Origin: Candidatus Phytoplasma phoenicium
GTDB lineage: Bacteria > Bacillota_I > Bacilli_A > Acholeplasmatales > Acholeplasmataceae
DNA: 22,811 nt
Direction: 5' to 3'
Assembly (NCBI RefSeq): GCF_001189415.1
Contig: NZ_JPSQ01000002.1
Location: forward strand, 1 to 22,811
Below, piece after piece: positions 7,402 through 15,692 of this stretch (positions within the stretch are counted from its first letter, which is position 1; each line of letters opens with the position of its first letter). The translations under genes and the position numbers were made by a program. The notes below the pieces were generated by a model. It ran no database searches and was not told the origin of the DNA. It saw nothing but the letters and a program-made list of their open reading frames with translations.

Positions 7402-8198
7402 AACAATTCCTTTATTTCTTTATAAAGTTTTTGATTTTTAAAATTCAACTTTTCTTTTTCCAATTGATAATAAATTTGGAGAGCTAAAGGTAAATTATCA
7501 AAATACTTATGGACAAAATCATTATCTCGTAACAAATCGATAGGTCGATTTTTTTTCCATAAATCACCTTGTTGATTTAAAATCATAATTTCGTCGCTTT
7601 GCAAAGCGAAAGTTAAATCATGGGTAATAGTAATTAAAATTTGTTTTTTTTGTTGATGAATTTGATGAATAATTTGATAAATTTCTTGTACACTTTTAGG
7701 ATCTAAAAAAGCAGTAGACTCATCAAAAATAATAATTTGAGGTTCCATTACCAAAACAGAAGCTATTGCTACTTTTTGCTTTTGTCCACCAGATAATTCT
7801 TGCGGTTTTTTATCTAATAAATGTTCAATATTCAACATATAAGCATATTTTATAATTTTTTGTTGTATAATTATGCGTGATAAATTTTGATTTTCTAAAC
7901 CAAAAGCCATGTCACTACGTACATCAAACCCCACAAATTGATAATCTGGATTTTGAAAGATAATCCCTATCATAGTTCTTAATGAATGATTATTAAAATG
8001 ATTAATTTTCGTATTATTAATCCAAATATTTCCTTTCGAAAATGATAACAACCCTACTAAAATATTAACTAAAGTAGTTTTTCCAGAACCATTATCACCC
8101 ATTAAAGCAATCCATTGACCATCCATAATTTGAAAATTCAAATGATTAAAAACTGTTCGGTCATTGTAACTAAAACATAAATTTTCAACAATAATCAT
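7377..8198 (-). CDS. ecfA1: ECF transporter ATPase subunit EcfA1
   Basis: First ATPase of the ECF module, 273 residues. Walker A GDNGSGKTT (34-42), Q-loop FQNPDYQFVG (81-90), signature LSGGQKQK (135-142), Walker B IIIFDES (155-161) and switch His193 are all present. FQNPDYQFVG and Walker B followed by S/A rather than P are EcfA1-type features, separating it from the neighbouring EcfA2. It follows rplQ as in Bacillus and other Firmicutes, but across an unusually long 200-base gap, so it may be transcribed separately. No strong Shine-Dalgarno lies at the usual distance from the ATG: the clearest purine run (AGAGG) is over 20 bases upstream. Confidence 0.95.
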   Translation of the reverse strand: MIIVENLCFSYNDRTVFNHLNFQIMDGQWIALMGDNGSGKTTLVNILVGLLSFSKGNIWINNTKINHFNNHSLRTMIGIIFQNPDYQFVGFDVRSDMAFGLENQNLSRIIIQQKIIKYAYMLNIEHLLDKKPQELSGGQKQKVAIASVLVMEPQIIIFDESTAFLDPKSVQEIYQIIHQIHQQKKQILITITHDLTFALQSDEIMILNQQGDLWKKNRPIDLLRDNDFVHKYFDNLPLALQIYYQLEKEKLNFKNQKLYKEIKELLWQYNLIR

Positions 8199-8336
8199 TT
8201 AATTTCTAAATTTCTTTTATTTTCCTCTTTTAAATTTTATTAGTAAATAAAATATCTAGAATATAATTCTAGAAAAATAAATATATTTCAACAATAACTT
8301 CAACAAAAGTAATTACAATTAGATATTTTTTTAATT
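8199..8336. other. Gap between rplQ and ecfA1, mostly featureless AT-rich DNA
   Basis: This is the larger part of the roughly 200-base gap, the longest non-coding stretch inside the minus-strand block. Reading toward ecfA1 on the minus strand there are TTGTTG/TTGAAA elements followed by TATATT-like boxes. The spacings (15 or 20 bases) are poor, so I do not call a promoter. It holds the palindrome listed at 8255-8273. A promoter for the ECF operon would be expected here but cannot be pinned down by eye. Confidence 0.4.
8255..8273. repeat. Perfect 8-bp inverted repeat in the ecfA1 leader
   Basis: TCTAGAAT (8255-8262), a 3-base spacer and ATTCTAGA (8266-8273) form a perfect dyad about 57-75 bases upstream of the ecfA1 start. 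On the minus strand it is followed by an A/T-rich run, not by a clean U-tract. It could be an operator-like dyad, an RNA hairpin in the ecfA1 leader, or chance in AT-rich DNA. It includes more G/C pairs than its surroundings. Confidence 0.3.
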
Positions 8337-8386
8337 TATCATCAAAAAATAAAACAATTGATTTAAATTTTATCTTTTGATGATAA
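8336..8386 (-). terminator. Long hairpin just downstream of rplQ, possible terminator or 3' stabiliser
   Basis: In the minus-strand RNA, TTATCATCAAAA pairs with TTTTGATGATAA (12 bp). A G-U wobble follows, then AUAAAA pairs with UUUUAU (6 bp), closing a 13-base loop (8355-8367). It begins 13 bases after the rplQ TGA. On the plus strand the wobble position would be an A-C mismatch, so the fold favours the rplQ transcript. There is no U-tract directly after the stem (AAUUAAAAAAAUAU follows), so it is not a textbook intrinsic terminator, though the 3' arm itself is U-rich. It marks the end of the ribosomal cluster. Confidence 0.5.
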
Positions 8387-8398
8387 TATATTCACAAC

Positions 8399-8755
8399 TC
8401 AAACTAAAGAAATAAAAGCCATAGGCGCAGCATCACCTCTACGAAATTCACTTTTAACAATTTTGGTATAACCACTCTGACGATTTTGATACTTTTTAGA
8501 AATATCTTGAAATAATTTTTGTAAAACTGTTTTATTTTCATCAATATTTTCATCAAATAAAAAGAGTGAAGCAATTCTTCTAGAATGAAGAGTATTTTTT
8601 TTACTTAAAGTAATCACTTTTTCCATCATTTTTCTTAACTCTTTAGCTTTTGATTCTGTGGTTAAAATAAACTCATGAATAATTAAACTAGAAACTAAAC
8701 TTTTCAACAAGGATTTTTTTTGAGTTGTATTACGTCTTAATCTACTATAAGCCAT
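8399..8755 (-). CDS. rplQ: 50S ribosomal protein L17
   Basis: Large-subunit protein near the exit tunnel. The product from MAYSRLRRNTTQKKSLLKSLVSSLI is 118 residues and carries the L17 blocks ESKAKELRKMMEKVITL and the RRGDAAPMAFISLV end. The frame extends back to 8785, but the ATG at 8755 has AAGGA nine bases ahead and gives a standard L17 N-terminus, whereas the earlier ATG has no such site. It follows rpoA closely, as in most bacteria. The stop is TGA. Confidence 0.96.
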   Translation of the reverse strand: MAYSRLRRNTTQKKSLLKSLVSSLIIHEFILTTESKAKELRKMMEKVITLSKKNTLHSRRIASLFLFDENIDENKTVLQKLFQDISKKYQNRQSGYTKIVKSEFRRGDAAPMAFISLV

Positions 8756-8812
8756 TGATTTTTTTCCTTCTTTTCTTCTTTTCATTAATATAACTTTTTT
8801 AAATTAAATTAT

Positions 8813-9757
8813 TTATAATTTAAATTGAAGTTCTAATTTTTTCATCTTTTTTTTAAGTTCTTCAAAAGATTTTTTACCTAAACTATTCAATTTAGAAATA
8901 GATTTTTCACTTTGATTAACTAATTCTTTAACAGTATTAATACCTGATTTTTTTAAACTATTAAATAATCTAACAGATAATTCTAATTGATCAATTCTTA
9001 AATCTAAGGCGTGATTATAACTTTCCGTTTGCGGTTCATAAATAAAATTATTATTTTTTAATTTATCACATAAATCAACTAAAACATTAAAATGATCTAC
9101 TAAAATTTTGGCCGCTGTAGCTAAAGCTTCTTTTGCATTAATAGAATTATTAGTTTCAATATCTAAAATTAATTCTTCTTTATTGTTTAATTTTTGTTCA
9201 ACATGATAAGTAACACGTACAACTGGTGTATACAAAGAATCAATAGCAATCACACCAAATTGTTTTTTATTATAAATTTTATTTTCTTCTGCGCTTTTAT
9301 AACCAATCCCTCTTCTTACAGTAACGGACATTTTTAAATGTGCATCTTTGGATAAATGAGCGATGACTTGTTCCTTATTTATAATACAAACACCATCAAC
9401 GGTTTGAAAATGAGCTGCAGTAACTATTTGTTCTCCATGAACATCAATAAATAATTTTTGTTCAAAGTCCTCATCTTCTGAATCTACATGCACTACTACT
9501 TTTTTTAAATTTAAAATAATGGACATAACATCTTCATAAATACCTGGAATAACGCTAAATTCATGCGTTATGCCTTCGATTTGAACATTAACAATAGCAG
9601 CTCCAGGTAAAGAAGATAAAAGTACTCTTCTTAAAGAATTACCAATTGTAATTCCATAACCTCTAACTAAACGTTGAATAATAAATCGACTATTTAATAA
9701 ATCAGCATTTTCTTTTTCAATTGTCATTATAGGTTTAATAAATTTTAATCTATCCAT
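8813..9757 (-). CDS. rpoA: RNA polymerase alpha subunit
   Basis: Scaffold subunit for RNA polymerase assembly, cytoplasmic. About 314 residues. The N-terminal domain (about 1-230) shows RYGITIGNSLRRVLLSSLPGAA and HEFSVIPGIYEDVMSIILNLK. The C-terminal domain (about 250-314) has LRIDQLELSVRLFNSLKKSGINTVKEL and a GKKSFEELKKKM helix, so promoter UP-element contact is probably kept. Two ATGs are in tandem (9760 and 9757); the second lies five bases after AAGGAG and is better placed. Sits between rpsK and rplQ in standard alpha-operon order. Confidence 0.97.
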   Translation of the reverse strand: MDRLKFIKPIMTIEKENADLLNSRFIIQRLVRGYGITIGNSLRRVLLSSLPGAAIVNVQIEGITHEFSVIPGIYEDVMSIILNLKKVVVHVDSEDEDFEQKLFIDVHGEQIVTAAHFQTVDGVCIINKEQVIAHLSKDAHLKMSVTVRRGIGYKSAEENKIYNKKQFGVIAIDSLYTPVVRVTYHVEQKLNNKEELILDIETNNSINAKEALATAAKILVDHFNVLVDLCDKLKNNNFIYEPQTESYNHALDLRIDQLELSVRLFNSLKKSGINTVKELVNQSEKSISKLNSLGKKSFEELKKKMKKLELQFKL

Positions 9758-9778
9758 CATAACTCCTTTTTTTTATAA

Positions 9779-10171
9779 TTATCCGCGAGGTCGTTTAGGT
9801 GGTCGACACCCATTATGAGGTACAGGAGTTACATCTTTAATAGCCGTAATTTCTAAACCTGATTCTTGTAAAGAACGAATAGAAGTTTCTCTTCCGACGC
9901 CAGGACCTTTAATAAAAACTTCAATTTTTTGCATACCTTGTTCTTTTGCTAAAGTGGCTGCTTTACGAGCAACTTGTTGAGCCGCAAAAGAAGTGGATTT
10001 TCTACTTCCTTTAAAACCTAAAGATCCAGCATTACTACAAACAATAGCATTACCTTCTAAATCTGTAATAGTCAAAATTGTGTTATTAAAAGTTGTATGT
10101 ATATGAGCAATCCCTACAGGGATATTTTTCTTAATTTTCTTTTTACGATGAGTTTTTTTTTTTGGTACCAT
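9779..10171 (-). CDS. rpsK: 30S ribosomal protein S11
   Basis: Platform protein of the small subunit, next to the mRNA exit region. The 130 residues include [18 protein letters not shown], the [20 protein letters not shown] region (here NAGSLGF...) and the conserved end [16 protein letters not shown]. Length is normal for the family. It lies in alpha-operon order after rpsM with about 50 bases between them and 21 bases before rpoA. An AGAGG site precedes the ATG by about 14 bases. Confidence 0.97.
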   Translation of the reverse strand: MVPKKKTHRKKKIKKNIPVGIAHIHTTFNNTILTITDLEGNAIVCSNAGSLGFKGSRKSTSFAAQQVARKAATLAKEQGMQKIEVFIKGPGVGRETSIRSLQESGLEITAIKDVTPVPHNGCRPPKRPRG

Positions 10172-10220
10172 TATTCTTTAAACCTCTTTTTTTGATTTTT
10201 TAAAATTTATTTTTTAGTAT

Positions 10221-10568
10221 TTATTTTTTCCGTCTTTTTTTAGCTGTTTTAGCATTATTACGCGTTTTTTGTCCTCTAACAGGTAATCCACGACGATGAT
10301 GAATACCTCTATCACATCCAATTTCCATTAATCTTTTGATATTTAAAGTTATATTACGTCTTAAAGAACCTTCAACGCTTAACTTAGTACATTCATTACG
10401 TAAATGAGATAATTGTTCTTCGCTTAATTTATTAACTCTAATGTTTTCATCAATATGCAAATCACACAAAAGTTTACGAGAAGTTTTAAGGCCGATTCCA
10501 TAAATATAAGTCAGCGATATTACTACTCTTTTATTACCAGGAATATCTACGCCTGCTATTCTTGCCAT
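10221..10568 (-). CDS. rpsM: 30S ribosomal protein S13
   Basis: Small-subunit head protein contacting the P-site tRNA and L5. The product is 115 residues, starting [26 protein letters not shown]. It contains [13 protein letters not shown] and [30 protein letters not shown], with a basic tail that ends slightly earlier than the 121-residue Bacillus form. AAGGA stands before the ATG, and rpmJ ends 23 bases upstream. Confidence 0.97.
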   Translation of the reverse strand: MARIAGVDIPGNKRVVISLTYIYGIGLKTSRKLLCDLHIDENIRVNKLSEEQLSHLRNECTKLSVEGSLRRNITLNIKRLMEIGCDRGIHHRRGLPVRGQKTRNNAKTAKKRRKK

Positions 10569-10591
10569 TTTAATAATATTTCCTTTCTTAC

Positions 10592-10708
10592 TTAACCTTG
10601 TCTTTGATTATGACGACGATTTTTTTTATTAATAATATAAATTCTTTTTTTACGACGTACTATAATATCATCAGCGCTACGTTTTTTTACTGAAGCTCTT
10701 ACTTTCAT
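10592..10708 (-). CDS. rpmJ: 50S ribosomal protein L36, cysteine-free form
   Basis: A 38-residue product, [14 protein letters not shown]...RRHNQRQG, between infA and rpsM. Its N-terminus MKVRASVK and end NQRQG are diagnostic of L36. The zinc ligands of the usual form (C..C...C....H) are gone: there is no cysteine, and the first pair region reads KKRSADD. This is the 'C-minus' type, expected to fold without zinc. AAGGA lies about 14 bases before the ATG, a little far. Position in the spc/alpha junction is standard. Confidence 0.93.
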   Translation of the reverse strand: MKVRASVKKRSADDIIVRRKKRIYIINKKNRRHNQRQG

Positions 10709-10800
10709 TATTTAACAACTGTTCCTTCCAAATAAATTTGTTTCTAATTGTTATTTTTTTATCTTTATAAAAATAAACTTTCTGAATTCATTATCAATTA

Positions 10801-11019
10801 TTATTTTTTATCAATATTTTTATCAATATAACGATAAACAATACGTTTAGTTGAATCTACTTGCACTCTATCTCCTAATAAAATACGAATATTATTAACT
10901 TTTATTTTCCCTGAAATACGAGCAAAAATAACCTTTTTATTATCTAAAAGTTCTAATTGAAAGGTAGCATTAGGAAAAACGCCTACAACCCTAGCATCTT
11001 TTATATTTGATTTATCCAT
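10801..11019 (-). CDS. infA: Translation initiation factor IF-1
   Basis: Binds the 30S A site during initiation together with IF-2 and IF-3. From the ATG at 11019 the product is exactly 72 residues, the family length: MDKSNIKDARVVGVFPNATFQLELLD, then FARISGKIKVNNIRILLGDRVQVD, a single S1-like OB fold. A TTG further up (11046) would add nine residues and overlap map, but has no family support. The AGGA in the map stop region (TAGGATAA) serves as ribosome site about 15 bases ahead. Follows map by 11 bases. Confidence 0.96.
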   Translation of the reverse strand: MDKSNIKDARVVGVFPNATFQLELLDNKKVIFARISGKIKVNNIRILLGDRVQVDSTKRIVYRYIDKNIDKK

Positions 11020-11030
11020 AATTAATTTTT

Positions 11031-11804
11031 TTATCCTATTTGACAATCTTTGAATGTTTCATATGTTAAAACATCATAACCACTCGATGTTACTAAAATA
11101 GTATGTTCAAAATGAGCACTAAGACTAGCATCCAAAGTTTGTGCTGTCCAACCATCAGGGAGAATTTTAATGTCTTTAGAACCTAAAGTAAACATTGGTT
11201 CAATACAAAACACCATACCTGGTTTTAAAATATAATCTTTTAAAACAAAATCGAAATTAAAAATATAAGGTTGTTCATGTAATTTTAAACCTATACCGTG
11301 ACCAGAAAAAACTTCAATAATACCGTAGTTATTTTTTTGACCAATTTGTGCAATAGCTCGTGAAATATCTGAAATGTGATTACTAGGTTTTACTTTTTTA
11401 ATACCAGCCCATAAGGCTTCTTTAGTATCTTTTAATAATTGTTGTACTAGAAAAGAAACCGAACCCAAAGTATAAGTAACTGCTGAATCAACATAATAAC
11501 CTTTATATTTGATACCTGCATCAATTGAAACAATATCGCCAATTTTTAAAATTTGCTTTTTCGAAGGTAAACCATGTACAACTGTCTCATTCACAGAAAT
11601 ACAAATATGCCCCCCGAATCCTTTATAACCTTTAAAAGCGGAAATAACATTACGTTGTTTCATTAAAGCAGCAGCCATCATATCTAAATCCCAAGTCGAA
11701 ATACCTACTTTTAAACAACTTGATAACTGTTGATGTAACCAAAACAAAATAGAACCCGCTTTTTTCATAATAGCAATTTCGTTAGATGATTTAATAGATA
11801 TCAT
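11031..11804 (-). CDS. map: Methionine aminopeptidase, type I
   Basis: Removes the initiator methionine from new proteins; cytoplasmic dimetal enzyme. The 257-residue protein keeps all five metal ligands, D95, D106, H169, E202 and E233, and the substrate-binding H77 (in VVHGLP). Surrounding blocks SIDAGIKYKGYYVDSAVT, FSGHGIGLKLHEQP and FCIEPMF are typical. It lacks the N-terminal zinc-finger extension, as expected for a bacterial type I enzyme. It comes directly after secY with a 75-base gap and no adk between, the arrangement seen in phytoplasmas. A GGTGA lies about 12 bases before the ATG. Confidence 0.97.
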   Translation of the reverse strand: MISIKSSNEIAIMKKAGSILFWLHQQLSSCLKVGISTWDLDMMAAALMKQRNVISAFKGYKGFGGHICISVNETVVHGLPSKKQILKIGDIVSIDAGIKYKGYYVDSAVTYTLGSVSFLVQQLLKDTKEALWAGIKKVKPSNHISDISRAIAQIGQKNNYGIIEVFSGHGIGLKLHEQPYIFNFDFVLKDYILKPGMVFCIEPMFTLGSKDIKILPDGWTAQTLDASLSAHFEHTILVTSSGYDVLTYETFKDCQIG

Positions 11805-11879
11805 AAAATATACAATTCACCATTTTTCTTTTTTCAAAAAAATTATAAAAATGACAATTTAATATGAAATAAAAATATT

Positions 11880-13190
11880 TTAAAATAATTTATTATACAT
11901 ACTTGTTAAATGAGTTTTTGTATTCATACGTTGTACACATTCTAAAGCAACACCAACTATAATTAAAAGACTAGTTCCGCCAAATTGCATATTCTGTGGT
12001 AAGTTTTGATCATAAAACCATTTATAAAACCAATTTAATATATCAGGCATAGCAGCCAATAAAGTTAAAAATATAGCCCCAATTAAAGTAATTTTAAATA
12101 ATTCATCAGTAATTTTATGTAATGTTTCTTCACCTGGTTTTATGCCTTCTATATAAGCATCTTGTTTAGATAAATGTTCTGTAACATCACGAGGATTAAT
12201 AACCATAAACATAGAAAAAACAGAAAATAATAAAATAAAAGATAAATAAAGAAAAAAACTTACTCCTAATTCTGGACGTTTCGAAGCTGAAAGATATGAG
12301 TCAATAATATTCTTCAAATTACTATTAGAACTAAGAAAAACGCTTATCATATCAAACATATTCATCAAAGAAGTAGCTAAAATAACAGGTAACACACCAG
12401 CGCTATTTATTTTAAAAGGAATATGTTTATCAATTTTAGCTTCATGTATTTTATTAACATTAATAGTATAATAAAGAATAGGGATTTTTAAATAAGCGGA
12501 ACATAAAATAATAGTCAAAACTAATAAACATAATAAATAACTCAAAATAGCGCATCTACTCCATATTGTTAATGCATAATCTTCTGGAGGAGCATATAAA
12601 AAATTAAAAGTATTGTATACTTCTTTACTAATATTAATCGCTATTAAAATAGAAATTCCATTTCCTATTCCTTTAGCGGTAATTAAATCAGCTAACCATA
12701 TACAAATAAAAACGCCAACTACTAAAAAAAAAGTCACTTTCAATTGCATTAATGAGGTGTTTTCGCTAAGTAATCGGTTGTGTTTTAATTGTGAAGTAAT
12801 ACTCAAACCATATCCAAAAGATAAGATCAAAGTTATAAAACGACTAAATAAATTTAGTTTATATTTTCCTTTTTCACCATGTTCTCCCCATTCTTTTAAA
12901 AAAGGAACAATTTTATTAGCTAATTGTAGAATAATTGAAGTAGTAATGTAAGGCATCACCCCTAAAGATAAAATAGCAAAAGGAAATTTAGTTTTATCTT
13001 TGCCAAAACCAAAATTCAATATCTGATAACGAATACTACTCCAAAATTTAATAGCTTTGTATGTTTTCGAATCTAAACAAGGAACAGGAATGTTGGTGCC
13101 AATCACATAAACAAAAATAATAATTAAAGTAAATAAAATTTTATGAATATTTTTTTTTTGAGATATAAAATAATTCATTATTGTTTTCAT
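11880..13190 (-). CDS. secY: Protein translocase channel subunit SecY
   Basis: Forms the membrane pore of the Sec pathway with SecE, fed by SecA. In a wall-less plant pathogen this would be the route by which surface membrane proteins and effectors leave the cell. The 436-residue protein has about ten hydrophobic helices. Conserved blocks are the first helix with GTNIPVP, LSLGVMPYITTSIILQL, TAKGIGNGISILI, PFKINSAGVLPVILA, the cytoplasmic loop NPRDVTEHLSKQDAYIEGIKPG and a C-terminal GGTSLLIIVGVALECVQ. AAGG within the last codons of rplO lies about 11 bases ahead of the ATG; rplO stops 6 bases upstream. rplO-secY-map is a familiar phytoplasma typing locus. Confidence 0.97.
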   Translation of the reverse strand: MKTIMNYFISQKKNIHKILFTLIIIFVYVIGTNIPVPCLDSKTYKAIKFWSSIRYQILNFGFGKDKTKFPFAILSLGVMPYITTSIILQLANKIVPFLKEWGEHGEKGKYKLNLFSRFITLILSFGYGLSITSQLKHNRLLSENTSLMQLKVTFFLVVGVFICIWLADLITAKGIGNGISILIAINISKEVYNTFNFLYAPPEDYALTIWSRCAILSYLLCLLVLTIILCSAYLKIPILYYTINVNKIHEAKIDKHIPFKINSAGVLPVILATSLMNMFDMISVFLSSNSNLKNIIDSYLSASKRPELGVSFFLYLSFILLFSVFSMFMVINPRDVTEHLSKQDAYIEGIKPGEETLHKITDELFKITLIGAIFLTLLAAMPDILNWFYKWFYDQNLPQNMQFGGTSLLIIVGVALECVQRMNTKTHLTSMYNKLF

Positions 13191-13196
13191 ATTGAA

Positions 13197-13637
13197 CTAC
13201 CTTACTATCTCAACATTTCCGCCCTTTTGTCGAATAATTTCTTGAGCTTTATTTGAAAATTTAGAAGCTTGGACAGTTAATTTTTTAGTTAATTCTCCTT
13301 TAGCTAAAACTTTAATTAAAGACACATTTTTTGGAACAATTTTTTTTTGTATTAATAGTTTTCTATTCACCAAAATATCATTATCAAAAATTTCTAATTC
13401 ATTTAAGTTAACTAAAGAATATTTAGTTTTTTGAAAACTATAAAATCCCCTTTTAGGAATTCTTTGAAAAAAAGGCGTTTGCCCTCCCTCAAAACCTATT
13501 CGAGTTTTTCCACCAGAACGAGCTAACTGTCCTTTATGACCTTTACCAGCAGTTTTACCATTACCACTTCCTGGTCCACGTCCTAACCGTTTTTTTGTTT
13601 TACGAGCACCTTTAATCGGTTTTAATAAATGTAACAT
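13197..13637 (-). CDS. rplO: 50S ribosomal protein L15
   Basis: Late-assembly large-subunit protein. About 146 residues, starting MLHLLKPIKGARKTKKRLGRGPGSGNGKTAGKGHKGQ, with FEGGQTPFFQRIPKRGF next and a C-terminal KFSNKAQEIIRQKGG. The ATG at 13637 is chosen because AAGGAG stands 8 bases ahead; a TTG two codons earlier (13643) overlaps the rpmD TGA and is less likely. Precedes secY in the usual order. Confidence 0.96.
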   Translation of the reverse strand: MLHLLKPIKGARKTKKRLGRGPGSGNGKTAGKGHKGQLARSGGKTRIGFEGGQTPFFQRIPKRGFYSFQKTKYSLVNLNELEIFDNDILVNRKLLIQKKIVPKNVSLIKVLAKGELTKKLTVQASKFSNKAQEIIRQKGGNVEIVR

Positions 13638-13639
13638 AC

Positions 13640-13834
13640 TCAACGCTCCTTTATAATAATTTCCTTAACTAAAACTAAATGATGAATTTTTTTAATAATA
13701 CCTCTAATGGTTTCTGCATCATTTATAATAATTTTTTGATTAATTTTTTTTAAACCCAAAGCATGAGCATTTTTTCTTTGATTCGGTGTTCTACCTATAA
13801 GACTTTTTTTTAATATAATTTCTATTTTTTTCAT
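13640..13834 (-). CDS. rpmD: 50S ribosomal protein L30
   Basis: Small large-subunit protein of 64 residues: [35 protein letters not shown], then a MRGMI-like segment as [14 protein letters not shown]. It overlaps rpsE by four bases at its start (rpsE ends at 13831). The stop is TGA, whose last bases lie in the ribosome-site region of rplO, so translation of the pair is likely coupled. Confidence 0.95.
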   Translation of the reverse strand: MKKIEIILKKSLIGRTPNQRKNAHALGLKKINQKIIINDAETIRGIIKKIHHLVLVKEIIIKER

Positions 13835-14361
13835 TTAGTTATTCCTTTAAATCGATTATTTAAAGTAACACCTCTTAATTTGCTAACATCTTTTAAACTT
13901 CTTAAATTTTTTAAACCTTTAATTAACGCTTTTAAAACATTAACAGAAGTACGAGAACCAAAAATTTTAGAAGAAATATCATTAACACCTGCTAATTCAA
14001 AAACTGTACGCGCTGCTTTTCCGCCTGCGATAATTCCTTTACCTTTTGACACAGGTTTTAAAAAAACTTTAGAAGCGCCAAAATTTCCAATTACTTCATG
14101 AGGAATAGTAGAACCAAAAAGAGAAATATTAATTAATTTTTTTTTAGCTTTTTCTAAAGCTTTTTTAATAGCGTCACTAACTTCTAAAGCTTTACCTGTA
14201 GCGAAACCTATTTTACCTTTTTTATCTCCTACAACAACTAAAGCAGAAAAACGAAAACGACGTCCACCTTTAACCACTTTGGTAATTCTGTTAATTTTAA
14301 TTACTTTTTCTTCTAAAAATGTCTTTTTTTCATAAATCATTTCTTTTTTCATAGAAATCAA
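13831..14361 (-). CDS. rpsE: 30S ribosomal protein S5
   Basis: Small-subunit protein at the mRNA entry side, important for decoding accuracy. 176 residues with [31 protein letters not shown], the dsRBD-like N half, then [39 protein letters not shown] and the C-terminal S5 fold. The longest start is TTG at 14361, 8 bases after AAGGA and overlapping the rplR TGA. An ATG at 14352 is 17 bases from the same site. I keep the TTG because of its spacing, but either may be right. Confidence 0.95.
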   Translation of the reverse strand: MISMKKEMIYEKKTFLEEKVIKINRITKVVKGGRRFRFSALVVVGDKKGKIGFATGKALEVSDAIKKALEKAKKKLINISLFGSTIPHEVIGNFGASKVFLKPVSKGKGIIAGGKAARTVFELAGVNDISSKIFGSRTSVNVLKALIKGLKNLRSLKDVSKLRGVTLNNRFKGITK

Positions 14362-14711
14362 AATTGTAATCCTTCCTTTCTAGCGCATTCTGCTGCTGCT
14401 TTAATACGACCGTGATATAAACGTCCATCACGATCAAATACAACACTTTTAATTCCTTGTGCTAAAGCTTTTTGAGCAATGATTTTGCCAATATCGGAAG
14501 CTACTTTAATATTAACGACATTAGCATTAATTTCTTTACTATGAACGCTACATAAAGTAATTTGTCTTTGATCATCAATTATTTGAGCATAAAAATATTT
14601 TTTAGAATAAAAAATATTTAATCGTGGTCTTTGTGTTGTACCTATAATTTTTTTTCTTAAACGTAAATGACGTCTTTTTCGTAATAAATGCGAAGATGTT
14701 TTATTAAACAT
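14358..14711 (-). CDS. rplR: 50S ribosomal protein L18
   Basis: Binds 5S rRNA in the central protuberance with L5. 117 residues: [36 protein letters not shown], then a C-terminal [28 protein letters not shown] block that is nearly invariant. Ends in TGA overlapping the rpsE start, with the ribosome site for rpsE lying in its last codons. Confidence 0.97.
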   Translation of the reverse strand: MFNKTSSHLLRKRRHLRLRKKIIGTTQRPRLNIFYSKKYFYAQIIDDQRQITLCSVHSKEINANVVNIKVASDIGKIIAQKALAQGIKSVVFDRDGRLYHGRIKAAAECARKEGLQF

Positions 14712-14739
14712 AATTTATTCCCAAAAAAAATATCCTTTC

Positions 14740-15282
14740 CTATTTTTTAGCACTTTTTCCTGCTTTACGATGAATATATTGACCCTCATAACAAACACCT
14801 TTACCTTGATAAGGGTCAGGCTTACGTAATTTAGCTATCTTAGCAGCAAATTCACCTATAAATTGTTTATCAGCGCCTTTAATAATAATTTCTTTATTTT
14901 TGATAATTTCTACTTGTAATTTTTTTGGAATAGGCAATATGATTGGATGAGAAAAACCTAAAGAAAAAACTAATTTTTGTCCGTCTTGTTTAACATCGTA
15001 ACCCAAACCAACTAATTCTAATTTTTTAGTAAACGATTTATTTAAACCAGAAATCATATTAGCTAATAAAGCTCTCGTTGTGCCATGAATTTTCTTCATA
15101 AAAACTTCATTATTAATACGTTCAATTGTAATTACATTATCTTTTGAATTGATTTTTAATAAAGGATAAAATTGGTATGAACATTGATTAGTAGAAGATT
15201 TAACATTTACTAAATTATTCTCTTTAATTTCTACTGTAATACCTTGTGGAATATTAATAACTTTTTTTCCTATTCGAGACAT
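14740..15282 (-). CDS. rplF: 50S ribosomal protein L6
   Basis: Two-domain large-subunit protein near the factor-binding site. 180 residues, beginning MSRIGKKVINIPQGITVEI. The conserved C-terminal block KLRKPDPYQGKGVCYEGQYIHRKAGKSAKK carries the usual KPDPYKGKGI signature with Q for K. The mid-protein VGLGYDVKQDGQKLVFSLGFSHP is typical. AAGGA lies 12 bases before the ATG. Confidence 0.97.
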   Translation of the reverse strand: MSRIGKKVINIPQGITVEIKENNLVNVKSSTNQCSYQFYPLLKINSKDNVITIERINNEVFMKKIHGTTRALLANMISGLNKSFTKKLELVGLGYDVKQDGQKLVFSLGFSHPIILPIPKKLQVEIIKNKEIIIKGADKQFIGEFAAKIAKLRKPDPYQGKGVCYEGQYIHRKAGKSAKK

Positions 15283-15305
15283 AGGTTTTTATTTTCCTTT
15301 CATAA

Positions 15306-15677
15306 TTACCAAATATAAGCTAAAACTTGACCACCAATTTTTTGTGTCAAAGCTTCATGATTAGTCAAAATACCTTTAGAAGTTGAAATTAAAGCTATTC
15401 CAAAATGAGATACTTTAGGAATTTGTTTCACTGAAACGTATCTCGAAACTCTTTTCAATCCTCTAATAACTCTTTCTTTATCATCTGCATATTTTAGGTA
15501 AACTAAAATATTTTTTTGCATTTTATCTAAATGAAAATCTTTAATAAAACCTGTTTTTTTAATCACTTCTAACATTTTCATTTTTAATTTAGAACGAGGT
15601 ACTGAAAGTTTTTCATAACGCATTTGATTAGCATTACGTATTCTTGTTAATAAATCAGCGATAGGATTTGTTATCAT
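15306..15677 (-). CDS. rpsH: 30S ribosomal protein S8
   Basis: Primary 16S rRNA binder and, in E. coli, translational repressor of the spc operon. 123 residues, from MITNPIADLLTRIRNANQMRYEKLSVPRSKLK to a C-terminal STSKGILTNHEALTQKIGGQVLAYIW, where the S8 signature (usually STS.G.ms...A...gvGGE) is recognisable. It is somewhat shorter than the about 132-residue Bacillus protein. Whether the autoregulatory role exists here is unknown; I did not find an S8-type target helix by eye. Confidence 0.96.
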   Translation of the reverse strand: MITNPIADLLTRIRNANQMRYEKLSVPRSKLKMKMLEVIKKTGFIKDFHLDKMQKNILVYLKYADDKERVIRGLKRVSRYVSVKQIPKVSHFGIALISTSKGILTNHEALTQKIGGQVLAYIW

Positions 15678-15692
15678 AATACTATTTGTCCT

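Noticed and set aside
11805..11879. Possible promoter for map (TATAAT-like box in the secY-map gap)
   Set aside because: The -35 candidates are poor or wrongly spaced, and TATAAT-like strings are common by chance in DNA this AT-rich.
12613..12951. Plus-strand open frame of 112 codons
   Set aside because: Antisense to secY, whose protein is clearly conserved; no family resemblance and no ribosome site.
13880..14101. Plus-strand open frame inside rpsE
   Set aside because: Antisense shadow of a highly conserved S5 region.
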